NCBI GenBank assembly: GCA_013399695.1
Contig: VXAU01001251.1
Location: 1,149,753-1,213,752 of the forward strand
DNA from: Formicarius rufipectus
Lineage: Eukaryota > Chordata > Aves > Passeriformes > Formicariidae
Reading direction: 5' to 3'
DNA: 64,000 bases
The notes beneath the pieces were generated by a model. The model was not told the DNA's origin and made no database searches. It was given only the letters and a program-made list of their open reading frames with translations. The translations under genes were made by a program, and so were the position numbers. Positions 51,251 through 62,120 of the stretch are shown here, piece after piece (the stretch's first letter is position 1; each line of letters starts with the position of its first letter).

Positions 51251-51358
51251 TAGGTGTAACTCTTGTGATGTGGCTGTAAAACGAGCAAATGCCATATAAC
51301 AGATAAGGTATTTTGAGTAGTAATAATAAAAAAGAACTCATACTATTGTTGTCAATTA

Positions 51359-51378
51359 AAACAAACAAACAAACAAAA
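51359..51378 (+). repeat. (AAAC)n microsatellite
   Basis: Four to five AAAC units followed by an A/C-rich stretch to about 51415. Confidence 0.85.
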
Positions 51379-51734
51379 CCACCCAAAAAGAAACAACAAC
51401 CAAACACAAAACAAACCAGTAGTGGCAACAGAAAGCTCAAAAAGAGACATTTCAAACAAAGGCAGTTTTTGTTGAGAAAATTAATGGCCATCAGCTGACA
51501 AAATGTAGAAATTCAGCTTGATGAAGAATTTATTTAACTTTGAGACTTCAGGACAATTTGTCATTATGAGCAGCAAGAGCTGTGGATGACAGCACAACCA
51601 CTACCAAAGTCATCTTCTAGCTCATCCTTCTTTGTGGAGCATTGCTACTCTTCCTATTCCCTCACATCCCTATTGCTATGTTCATGTTCCTCAAATAGCT
51701 TGTGATACTCCAAAACCTTATAGGCAATATTGAT

Positions 51735-51905
51735 ATTAATGAGTCAAGCCTGCTAATGCTCCCTGTAAGGATGGATTAATAATTCTCTGTCACTCTTTTA
51801 CAGTTATCAGAGTCAATGCAAAAGGCTTGCACAAGGTCACTGTAAGTAGAGAGCTCAAAATCAGTTAGTCCACTTCTCCAGCCACTAGACTGCGTGTCTT
51901 CCCTC
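51735..51905 (-). mobile_element. MIR-like ancient tRNA-derived SINE
   Basis: Read on the minus strand it aligns by eye along most of MIR: CAGTCTAGTGGCTGGAG (tRNA-related head), CTCTACTTACAGTGACCTTG and TGCAAGCC (MIR 'CACTTACTAGCTGTGTGACCTTGGGCAAG'), GATAACTGTAAAAGAGTGA (MIR 'CATCTGTAAAATGGGG'), then TTACAGGGAGCATTAGCAGG and CTTGACTCATTAAT (MIR 'CTCATAGGGTTGTTGTGAGG...'). Divergence is high, as expected for an amniote-age copy. The ends are approximate. Confidence 0.55.
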
Positions 51906-54900
51906 AAGAAGGGTAGGGTATGCCTGCCTGTGGTTAATGGACATGTATCAGACTTTCCCTGCAGCATTTTGCTATCCAAAATAATCACGTCATCATAGTG
52001 TGAGTTCTCCTTTCCCCAGATTCATATTTTGCTGTAGTATGTCTGATAGTGTCACTATGAATTATGTCATGCTATGGCACGTCAAGACCACATCCTGAAA
52101 TAACAGGATATAGAGAGCCCAGAAGAATACAAAGAAGCTATGGAAAAGTAAAATAATTTATTTGCAGTTAATTACTAGGTTAATCTATTTGTTGGAACAA
52201 CCATTAAGCTAACATCAAAACAGCAGGTTGCAGTAATTTAAGTTCTATTAACTCTCTAAGAATATGTGTTTGCCCTAGCTGCAGTTTATTTATGAAATTA
52301 CAAAGACATTAAAACACAGATATATAATGTTGTTAAGAGCTAGACTGTTATCTGAGCTGGAACTCTGGTGAATAGATATTGGCCAAAAATGTCTCTGACC
52401 CAAAGCTTCAGATCAGTCCAAGCAATCTCAGCTGCAAATGAGCAGTGGAACTATACTGAACACAATACTGGATTTATAGGCTACCACTCCACAAGAAGAT
52501 TTTGGAGTCAACAATGTGTATTGTAACTTAAAAGAATCACATAGAACCAATCTTTGTAGGCGTGACCTGTTTTCTCATTCACAGAAGTTATCTTATTTCA
52601 ATTTAATTTAAATAAACGCAGATGCTGTATCAGAATGTGAATCAGTCATATACTTATCCCAAAACCCCCTATTCCTGAATACGTGATTTCAAAATCTGGA
52701 TTTTAATTTTTGTCAAGGATGGTTTATTTGGTCCAGTATTCACATTTGGTCTTCTACCATGCAGTCTGTATCAAAAACCCAGCCCTATTTCAAGTCTAAG
52801 TCCAGATCTATTATTAGTATGATTTTGCATATCAAAACACACTTATGAATTGAGCATTAATATAGTATGAATTAGATTAATTAAGATCAATCTGACTACG
52901 CTTGGAGATCAGAATTAATGTCTGATTGTTGGGGGCTCAGAGTAATGTAATCCAAGGAATATTGCAAACCCAAATGTAGTCATGTGAAATCCTGTCATTG
53001 TTGCATGGCTAAAGAAATTTAGCGTTCAGTTTACTTTCATCAAGGAAATACACCTGAAGCAATATTTTGGACTCAGCCCATATGTCAGAGCTTACCTATG
53101 ATAGAGTGATCTGTGCATTTTCTAAAATGAAAGACAGTTCAATTAGCCTCTCCTGTTTAAAAAACTCAAGTGTTGCACGTGTGACAACTTTGAGACATCA
53201 ACCAGGATGACCTGTTTTACAGAATGTGAAGAAACACGGCAGCTTCAGCTACTTGCCTATTCTGATTACTGAACAGAGGGATTCTCCTGATTTACAGAAC
53301 AAAACTGCCACTTTTAGACAGTTTTATTCTGTAAATACCACATTTTCTGCATTTGCTTTACCTCCCAGCCTAACTATAACTTTCAGTAATGTCATAGATC
53401 AAACAGTAAACAGAATTCCACATAGCTTGGATGCAAAAGTGCAAGAAGCGTAGTGTGACTTCCTTTGTACTAAAATCTTGTCTGAACTCCATCCTTTGGA
53501 AATATCTACTGAAGTCTGTTGTAGGAAGATGAAAGCAAGTCCTGCCTATGCTTATAGCCAGCAGGGCTATGAATCAACTCTGATCCAGATGTCTGACAGT
53601 GTTAGCCTGGTGCTGAGTCCAAACTTACCTTGGGCTTGGCCAGACACACTGCAGTTAGCTGGCTTCTGGTGGTATTGGACAGTGGATATATAATTACACT
53701 GAACTACCCTGTTGCGTCAGATTCTTACCTCATTTACACCAGTCCAGCTTCTTGGAGGTCAGTAGCTTTGAAGTGGTAAGAGAATTATTTGGCTTAGTTC
53801 CTTAATTTTATGCAAATAACCTATATAACATCAAAAAAGGAACTTTAGAGAGGAGGTGGAATACCATATAGAAATCAAGACCAGAAAATGTCTACCTGTT
53901 GTTGAAGTAGGTAGCACTTCTGAATAGCAGCTGTAGTTTAGCTGTCGAAGAAAGTTTTCCCTAAAAGGTATTTCAGAGTCTGAGGTTCAAGGAAACCATC
54001 CCAACTTTCATGTATTTGCTTGAATGTAGAACTGAATGCAGAACTTCTGATACTTGAAAAAGTCACTACAGTTTGAATAAGGGATAGAATACGTGTTCAA
54101 ACCACTTAACCGTACACTTCATATAAGTATGATAATGGTAGCAGTTACCTGATCCATCAGGGTGACTCATGCCACCTAAGCTGGGAACTAGCATTCCTCA
54201 AACAGACAGTAGACAATTTAAGTGCTCAACACAGGAGCATACTGCTCTCCATGGCCAATACAGGGAGTTTACTGAATGTTTATACGTGTGATTCATTTCT
54301 GAAAGACACTGAGTGGACATCTGGCTAGTTTTTGGGAAGCAGTAGGCAAAGGTATATGTCTGGACAGGCACCAGAGTCTGGTCTTCAATGTCTTGATGTA
54401 TGCAGGAGTCAGAAGAGTAAATGTTGTTTTGATGCTGTCAATATTAGGCATAGTCTGAGTACATCTAATAAATCCAACCTCTGAGGTAGTGCGCCAGAGA
54501 CTCAGTGTCTGCCTCTGAGCTGCAGCAATTTAGATGCTTAGCAAAGCAAACCTGAATGTTCCTCGTAGGAGAAAAGATTGAACACAACTCTGAGCACAAG
54601 AAGCTGAATAGGTTTTTCACCACCTCCAATACCACCTCTTGAACACCAGAACAGGGCATCATTTTGGACCTAGAGGCTGTTTTCATAGATGACCTAAATT
54701 CATTGTAATCTCTGCACCTACTTGGTGAGAAGTGAAGAGGTTCAGAGTATGTAAGTGTGGGATTTGAAAATAGCTTGGCTTCAAGAAAGCTGACTGTAAA
54801 GTCAAAGAGGCCAAGGCACAGAGCAGGGAGTTGTTGACAGATGCCAATGGGAAAAGAGAGTACAAGAACTGGGGTGTAAAGGAGGTGACTGAAAATCGCC

Positions 54901-57267
54901 CTAGGCACCTAGACACGGCCCAAATTCTCTGGCAAGCAGTGGTGGCATATTTCTACACCCTGTGACGTGAGCCCACGGGCACAGCAACACGTGTGCTACT
55001 AGAGGTGAGGGAACTGGTGTTGGATTTGCAGTCACCTTGGCTGGAGGTTAAGCACTGGTGTCTTTTTACCTGCCTGCATACTGGGTGGTTTTCCTAGACA
55101 TTGAACAAAACCAGAAAGGAACCCCCGCAGTGCAGGGTGTGAGGCAATTAGCCGAATTGTTTCTCCTAAAATTGGATTTGATTGTACAGGTATTTTTCGT
55201 TCCTGCAGAGCTCACGCTTGAGAATTAATACGGCAATTATCGATCCCTTTTGTATACTATGGAAAAGGAGGTTCTAATCCTCAGAAGTGGATTTGCTCTG
55301 ATGACACATAAACAAAACCCTGCAGGGAGGAAGGTAAAGCATAAAGAGGTGTTGACTAGTTGTACACCACTTGGTTATGCAAACACAGATGCGGTAAAGG
55401 GCAAAGAGCAGTAATTTTGCAAAAGTTGAAAGTGTGGGAATGCTGGCGGTTGCTCTTTAATGATTATAACACAAAGGAATGCTGGCAACTTCTCTCATTG
55501 ACTTTACATTATCAAGCTGAGTCAGTGATGAGTAATAAGATATACTATTAGAAATCTCCTTTAATGTACCAGCTCTTTATATACCAGGTCTTAACATAAA
55601 GATGTAAAGCTTTCTATGAAATATTGTGGTGGTCCAATACCACCAGAGAACTGTTTGCAGATGCAATGCATCGTTATTTGGAGATCAGACCCACTGAGAG
55701 CTACCTTGCTTGCTTATAGGCAAGCTGGGATTAAGAAAGCAAAATGACAATGAGGTAGAGATCTCCTGGGTAAACTTATCAAAAGTTTGATTTATGTAGC
55801 TTTCCTTCCATGGTTGCCCAGTTTGACACATCTGTCTTGCTCATGTCTTCTAAAAATTAAGTTATCTGAAAGGGCATTTCCAAGCTGACATCCATAGTTG
55901 TATCTGGGTGCTGTAGCTGTTCAGTCTCCACACTAGCATAGCTTGTCAGCCCAGCTCTCATGTCAACAACTAGTGGAGTTGGGTCCGTAGTACAGTGTTT
56001 CAGAAGTTAAAAAAAAAAAAAAAAAGTGGTCTTGTTTTTTTCCTCTCTGACTTTGTGTATTTGTGTGCAAGGTCTCCAACACTTGTGTGATAGTACAGGT
56101 CCTGCACTCACAAGCCAGAGGTTGTTTGCCAGGCAAAAGATAAAAGATTCCTGCAGCCACTCAAACACATTCCTCATCTATTGATTTCTCCCTCTGCAGT
56201 CAAGTCCGAGCCTGGCATTTGTTGCAGACCCCATCAGATTTGCACAACCTATTTTTATGATTCTTGACCTTACATGCCCCAAAGTGCTGATGAGCTAAAT
56301 ACACATCATGAACACTAGAATATTGTTAGAAAATAGCAGTGCATGTAAGTTCACATGACAGAACTAACACAGGGAAAGGATCTGAGGGAACACGCTGTCC
56401 TTTTATGACCTGTACAAAGGAAGGAGTAGATAGGAGCTTTTGCTGTAGAATTTCCTCCCACTTGGGGTCAGTCTGGTAGGGTGATGAAGCCGATTAGTTT
56501 AGAAAAGCTTATTTTGGAGAAACTGGAGTGCAGATCTGCCTCCTCATAGATTTAAGAGGAAAGGATTTTTTTCCCCACTATTTCTGTGGATATTCCCAAG
56601 TTTCAGCTCAATAATTCAAGCCAGGGCATGCAAGGACCACGTTCCTTGAAGTATGCTCACAACTGCACAGCCTGTCAGCAAGTGAAAATCATTCCATTGC
56701 TACCTCCACCTAGGCACACAACTGGCAGACAAATGGGTAGGTTTCCATGCTGCTTACTCTCCAACTTTTGCTTTGGATTTGGCCTGAGGCTTATCTTCTC
56801 TGCTTTGCCTGGTAGTATGCAGGGACATCTAGTGGCTGAGCAATCCTGAACACATGAGTTTCGGACCATGAATTATATAAAGGAGTAGGGATGCCTCATC
56901 TGGTGAGGAATTTATCTTGTCCTGACAGTTGACATCCATGGCCATCTTCTGGGAAGCAGATAGTCACTTCTATGGATCAAGCCAGACATTGCTAATGACG
57001 GAGAAAGTGTGACATTTTCTTGAGTTCAGACCAATAAACTGGAGTGTTTGTTTCTTAGTCAGTCAGGCTTTTGAGCAAGGTCCATCATATCTGTTGCCTG
57101 GAGACTAAATATACCACTTCACAAAAGCTGGAGATAGGTTTTGATAGCACATTCAGAGCCTTGACTTTCATTGTTTTATTTCTCACAGTCTGTGTCTTAC
57201 ACAAAGGTTTAATTTAAGAGTGGGTTCAAGTATGCTTGATCCCAGGGGTTGCTCCTTTCCCTTCTGC
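51906..57267. other. Non-coding DNA, no gene recognised
   Basis: More than 5 kb without a dated transposon. The longest frame in the window (54465-54908, minus strand, 147 codons) is here; it has no domain, and a second frame overlaps it on the same strand, typical of chance. A CpG-retaining block at 55120-55260 is a candidate conserved element. An A17 run is at 56009-56025. Confidence 0.55.
56009..56025 (+). repeat. A17 homopolymer
   Basis: Seventeen consecutive A. No processed pseudogene or SINE body was recognised immediately upstream. Confidence 0.9.
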
Positions 57268-57538
57268 AGCCCAGGCTCAGAGTCCTTGCCAGGGCACTTG
57301 AGAAGACCTGAGGAGAAGGTGTCTCCTGACACACTGCTGCCCACTTTGCTCAGACCTGCCGGGCTCTTCCTCTTGGCTCCTGCCCTACTGCACTCTAGAC
57401 CTTGGCTGAAGTCCATACCTGAATGTGTGCTAACCTCAGTAGAAAGAACTTGAGATTAGACTCAAACCTACACTATGGTGCCTGCACAGGTGCACCCAGA
57501 GAGCAAATAGAGTTGAAATTTTGCACAAGTTTCTGCCC
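57268..57538 (+). repeat. Unclassified dispersed repeat, copy 1
   Basis: This segment is similar to 60646-60934 in the same orientation. Shared words include CCAGGCTCAGAG, GGGCTCTTCCTCTTGGCTC, TACTGCACTC, GAGATTAGACTCAAA, CACACTAT or its one-base variant, and GTGCCTGCA. Blocks between them align with substitutions and small indels. It carries no CR1 words and no tRNA boxes, so the family is unknown to me. Frames through it on both strands are not conserved between the copies. Confidence 0.8.
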
Positions 57539-59393
57539 AAAATTGTTCCACTTAGGGTAGTACAGAAATCAGCAAATTTTGGATGTTCTGAGACCTTCAG
57601 TCTAGAATTGGTATCATTTTTGTAAAATCATCAGGGTAAAGCCTGCAGGCACAGTGTCAGTCTTGCTAGTTTCTTTCATGCATTGCAGTAGTGATTCCCA
57701 GTTACTAATAAAATTCTTAACATCATTGATCTTAAAGAGCTGTGAGTCTCTGTGACTAACCACAGGAAAGAGTTGAGGCAATAAAGCTTTAATGGTAGGA
57801 CTTTGAAGGCTTTCTTATGAAGATCCAGGTAAAGAGAGTTTCATTAGGCTATGGGTCTGTGTAATTCTTACTTTTGAGATGTAACAGATCAGCTAAAAAA
57901 CATGAACTTGTAGAATTTCTTTGTGAGACCCTCACAAAAGATTCACCAGCATCTGTTTGCCCCTTTTTAGGGCTGGTTCTTAAGGTTTTACCAGTAACAT
58001 TCTTCAGTAACAGATGCCAAGACATCTCCTGAGACAGTTTTTGAATAGGAACTTCCATCTGGCACTGTATCCTTAGAAGCTGTGACTTGGCTTCTTTGTC
58101 TGCAGGGCGGTTAATCCTAATGAGGCAAGCACAGCAATTTGCTGAGCAGAGATATATGCTTATCAGATCCTATTACTGAGCTGATTCTCTTTTATAATTA
58201 TTTATTCTGACTTCAGTAGATGAAGCAATGTGAAAACACTTAAACCAAAGCTTTCATCAAGAAGAAAAAAATCTCACACTTCTGTGAACAACTGAAAGCT
58301 GTCTATATGGAGATGGTTAACTACACTGGTATAGCTCTCCCAGTATATGCTGCCAGTTAAACTTTCCATTCTCTTCTTATCTCAAGATAAATGTCCTGAT
58401 TTAAATTATGTCAAGATGAGCTTCATAGAAAAGAAGTATCTTTATACTGGGACAGCAATGTCCATAGAGGGAGAATTTTATTGGCATAACTAAACTACTC
58501 TAATTATACTGGCATAATTATGCTGGTAATTTTCCCTGTGTATACAAGCTATGAGTCTCAAATTGTGCTTCCCTGGCAGAAGAGCCTCCTTTGTTGGAGA
58601 GATTCTTTAGATCTGAATCAGATCATTAATAAGTACTTCAGCACTCAAGTCAATGCCTCACATTTTGTAATGAGTTTTACTCTTTGCCTCCCAGAGAATT
58701 CCAACTGTTTTATGTTTGTAACAAACTCTGCACAAAACCTCATCCTATGCTGATGGAAAGTCAGCACAGGGAAGAAGTGTAGCAGTTACTTCCCCTCGGC
58801 ATCATCAGTGGCTACACAGACTTGTGGAGTGGTGGGTCTGTGTTGGGAATCAGGAACATCAGGAAATTGCAGCAGAGAGCCATATGTGTAGATTTGCTTG
58901 CCTTATTGCTTCTTCTCCCCCTTTACATTTGTGTAGCCTGTTTTGCTCTCTGCTAATGAGATTTTTGTTCAGAGGACCACTGTGTAACTTGCAATACATA
59001 TGAAAACAAAAGTTGTGCATGATGGTTTATGAGAAGAGATGAAAGCTCATACAGTACCCATGTGAAATAGCATAAGTAATTTGAACTATCTTCAATGACA
59101 ATGAGTCATCAGGACCAAGATGGACTGCCTCATGTGAAACATAACCATGTCAAGTGGCTGAGGCTGTTAATATAGCCAGAGGCTTTGCTAAATATAGTCT
59201 TATACACTTATCAGTTGAACTGGAAGTATGCAGAACAACAAAATAAATGGCTTAAACGATCATCAGACAATAGAAAGTGAAACAAATATGGTAATTATAT
59301 TTTCTATAAATAGCCAAGTAAACTCACCAATCAGTGGGTTTTCTTTATTAGCAATTATTGCAGAATGAAATGAATGAGAAATTAGGGTAGGTT
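57539..59393. other. Non-coding DNA with a possible ancient repeat
   Basis: No gene. The part 58316-58556 has repeated words of the type TATACTGGCATAA and GCATAACTA, a palindromic core GCATAATTATGC at 58512-58523 and GTGTATACAAGC. This recalls old amniote repeats with 'CCGGTATAACTA...TGTAGACAAGC', but the match is too weak to assign. Confidence 0.45.
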
Positions 59394-60512
59394 TTACAGA
59401 ATCACAGAGAAACTGATTGGAGCTAATTGGGACTAACTTTCCTCTTGTACGAGACTACTGCCAACACCTACTGTCAGCTGTGGCTTTGTCTAGGCAAGTT
59501 GTGAAAATCCCCAACAATGGTGATTTTGCAGCGTCTCTGGTACCTGCTCCACTGTTACCCTTCTAGTAAAGCTTTTCCTCATGTTCAAACTGAACCTCCC
59601 CAGCCACACAACTGTTGCTCATCATTAGACCATCTGCCTCTGAAAGAAGAGTTTGGCCAGCCACATTGTCTTTGCTCTTATTACCTTTAGAAATTTTTTA
59701 CAGTATGACTATTCACTCCATGGTCTCCTCTTCATCAGATAAAACAGCTCCTTGTATGTTATGTTGCCTGTCTCCTGGACCATTTTGGTAGTTCTCTGTT
59801 GGGTCAGCTCCAGTATCTGAACATTTTTTTTTAACTTGGAGGTGGAAGCATCTACACCGAGACACAGTATTCCAGGTGTGCAAAGGGAGATTGTAACTTG
59901 GTCTTCTGGACACACCCCTCCTAGTGCTGCTCAGGACGTGGTTTGCCTTATTTGCAGGGAGAGTTTCCTGTTGGCTCCTAATCAGTTTGTTGTCCTTTTC
60001 ACCAGGCTCCTCCCTGGCAGCCAGTGTACTGATACTTGGGCTTGGCCTAGCCAAGTGCAGAACATGACATTTTATTGGTATTTATAACATTTTTTATTAT
60101 CCCTATCTTCAGATTTATCAAGGAGCAGCTTGAGTGAGTCTCTGCCTTTCAGTGTGTCAACCACTTCTAACTTCCTAGCATCTTCAGAACTGCTGAGGAT
60201 TTATTTTTTTTTTATTATTCAGATCATTGATGCTGTTTGTTATTGGCCAACAGCTGGTTGATGGCTACCAATCAAGACATTGATCAGTAGCCTTTGAGAT
60301 CGACAGTCCAGGCATTTTTCATGACATCTAGTGGATTATCAATCCCCAGGTTCTAGATGAGAGGACTGTGAAGATGAATCAGAAGTCTTAGTGAAATCAA
60401 GTATACTTTATCCATCACTCTCTCCTCATCAAAATAAGAAGATATTTCATCCCTGGAGGGAATCAGGTCAGTCAGGCGTGATCTGCCCTTGATAAATCCA
60501 CACTAAATGCTG
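59394..60512 (-). mobile_element. CR1 LINE, about 1.1 kb of ORF2 and 3' UTR
   Basis: Read from the left, the complemented CR1 order is clear. It runs TTACAGAATCACAGAG (tail), AAGCTTTTCCTCATGTTCAA, GACACAGTATTCCAGGTGTG, GGTTTGCCTTATTTGCAGGG, AATCAGTTTGTTGTCC, CAGTGTGTCAACCACTTC, TCAGATCATTGATGCTG, GAAATCAAGTATACTTTATC and TCAGGCGTGATCTGCCCTTG / GATAAATCCACACTAAATGC. The element therefore points left and is 5'-truncated near 60512 within the reverse transcriptase. Small deletions and stops show it is inactive. Frames such as 59713-60054 (minus strand) are pieces of the dead ORF2. Confidence 0.93.
59713..60054 (-). pseudogene. Decayed CR1 ORF2 coding remnant
   Basis: A 113-codon open stretch lies inside the antisense CR1. 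Its coincidence with the CR1 body between the 3' UTR words on the left and the reverse-transcriptase words on the right identifies it as a chance survivor of ORF2 and UTR sequence, largely out of the original frame. It is not an independent gene. Confidence 0.7.
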
Positions 60513-60645
60513 GGATTTCCATCTAGTCCTTATGACTTGCACCAAGAAGACCACACTTATTTTGCAGTATAAGAAAAACAGTGTGTCCACGCAGAATCAA
60601 AATTCACTCCTGGCCAGTGTTTCCAGCTACCAATTCTGACGGAAC

Positions 60646-60934
60646 AGTCCAGGCTCAGAGCCTTCACTGTGGTTCCTGAGAAGAGCCAAGGACAAGGTGT
60701 GCTCTGGTGTAACTGTTGCCCTCTATTCTCAGTCCTGCCAGGCTCTTCCTCTTGGCTCTTCCTGTACTGCACTCCAGACTTTGGCTTTCATCCACATGGA
60801 GTGTGTGCTTATGTATCCAAGCAGATCAGGAGAAGAGTTGAAATTTGAGATTAGACTCAAATCCACACTATAGTGCCTGCATAGCTGCATCTACGGAGGA
60901 AAAATGAAGTTGACATTTCTCACGAGCCCTTGCC
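60646..60934 (+). repeat. Unclassified dispersed repeat, copy 2
   Basis: Partner of 57268-57538, about 3.4 kb away in the same orientation and beginning about 130 bases beyond the CR1 copy at 59394-60512. Relative to copy 1 it has an extra block of about 30 bases just before GAGATTAGACTCAAA. The divergence implies an old duplication or two insertions of an uncharacterised repeat. Limits are by eye. Confidence 0.8.
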
Positions 60935-61509
60935 AGATGCACTCCCAGGTGGGGTTGTGTAGCCTAAACTCCCTGGACCAACAGTTTTGGAGTTTGTTTT
61001 GGTTGTAATTCCTCTCTGCCCTGAATGGTTAGAGGTTTTCTCACGCTCAGGCTTAGATAATTAGCTGGACAGGCTATGAACCACAGGCAGGGCGTCTGTC
61101 TTCTGCCATTAGAATCTTCTAGAAACTACCTGTACATTGTAAGGACTGTACCTTCCTTTCAAACTCAAAAAAAACCCCAAAAAAACAAACGAACCATCTC
61201 TCAGTGTATGTCATACAGGATTATTAGGCTCAATTAATGTTGATTACACATAATAATATACATTTCTGTGTCCTGATTTCTTTCCTCTTGTTTTTCCTCT
61301 TAGAACCCTTTAAGAGGTTCCTTAAGAACCCCTCAAGGAGCACAGAAGGATGTCAGCACGTGTGGTTAAATAGACTCCTCAGTGCTTTAGGTTTTACAGA
61401 CAGACTTTCCCCTCTTCATAAATTTCAGCAATGTTTTCTCAAGGAATTCCAATCTAAAGGGCATCAAAATTCTTTGTGAGTCTTCATGTTACTGTTCCTT
61501 CTTTCATGT
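60935..61509. other. Non-coding DNA, nothing recognised
   Basis: Short A/C-rich patch near 61167-61192. Part of this may be a further decayed 3' extension of the L1-like element, but I could not align it. Confidence 0.45.
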
Positions 61510-62120
61510 CAGACTCCATAAATGAAGCCGATAAAAAGTAGTCGTCCAATCTATACTGAAAATAAGTGACAACTTTCCCTCATTTTCCGAGTCTGCATTG
61601 AATGAGGAGAATGAATTGCATTCTTTAAACATTACCTATCAGGTAGGCATAGAGACTTTAAATTTAGCCAATAAACTATCTTCCAAAATTAACTTTTTTA
61701 TGATGTGTTTGGGAAAACCATTTCACATAGATAAATGTATTTTTTTTCTTCACTTGTCCTGTTAAATCTGGCTTTCTCTAATGCGTCCTATAATACAGAT
61801 GGCTAAGTATTCTCCTCAGATCTACTCTCAAATACAGTTCCAACTTAGTCTTAAAGCTGCTAGAGATGTGGCAGTACTTCAGCTAATCTGCCTGCCATTA
61901 CGTGGGCCAAAATTTTAGCATCTGCACTTATTAGTAATGAAATAACACTATGTGAAAGGCATAGAAATTAATCTTTTCCAGTTTTAGGAACAGTGTTAGA
62001 GCATTATTAGCCTCTGTAATGATGAGAGTATAATTTCATTACCAGACCTGACTCTAAGCCTTTCCAATAAAGGAGAAGCCAGTTCTTCCATAATATTTAA
62101 CAGTGGTTTATGACTTATAC
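61510..62120 (-). mobile_element. L1/Tx1-clade LINE reverse-transcriptase fossil
   Basis: The minus strand translates, from right to left on the map, into blocks of an L1-type reverse transcriptase in correct order. First comes TEANNALTLFLKLEK (62015-61971; L1 'EA.ITLL.K..K'). Next is ADAKILAHVMAGRL at 61925-61884 (L1 '.DAKILA..LA.RL'). The same frame continues as LPHL, then D-stop-VGTVFESRSEENT (L1 'LP.LIH.DQ.GF..GR...DN'), then DALEKARFNR (L1 'DAEKAFDR'). Last is NSFSSFNADSENEGKLSLIF, matching the spacing of 'N..S..F.L.RGTRQGCPLSPLLF'. Several stops and frame changes show long decay. Order and spacing over about 600 bases make chance unlikely. Assignment between L1 proper and Tx1 is not possible by eye. 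Confidence 0.75.

Noticed and set aside
54465..54908. Longest open frame, 147 codons, minus strand
   Set aside because: No domain, transmembrane pattern or family motif that I can recognise. A second frame (54683-54916) overlaps it on the same strand, and the length is within chance for 64 kb of six-frame reading.
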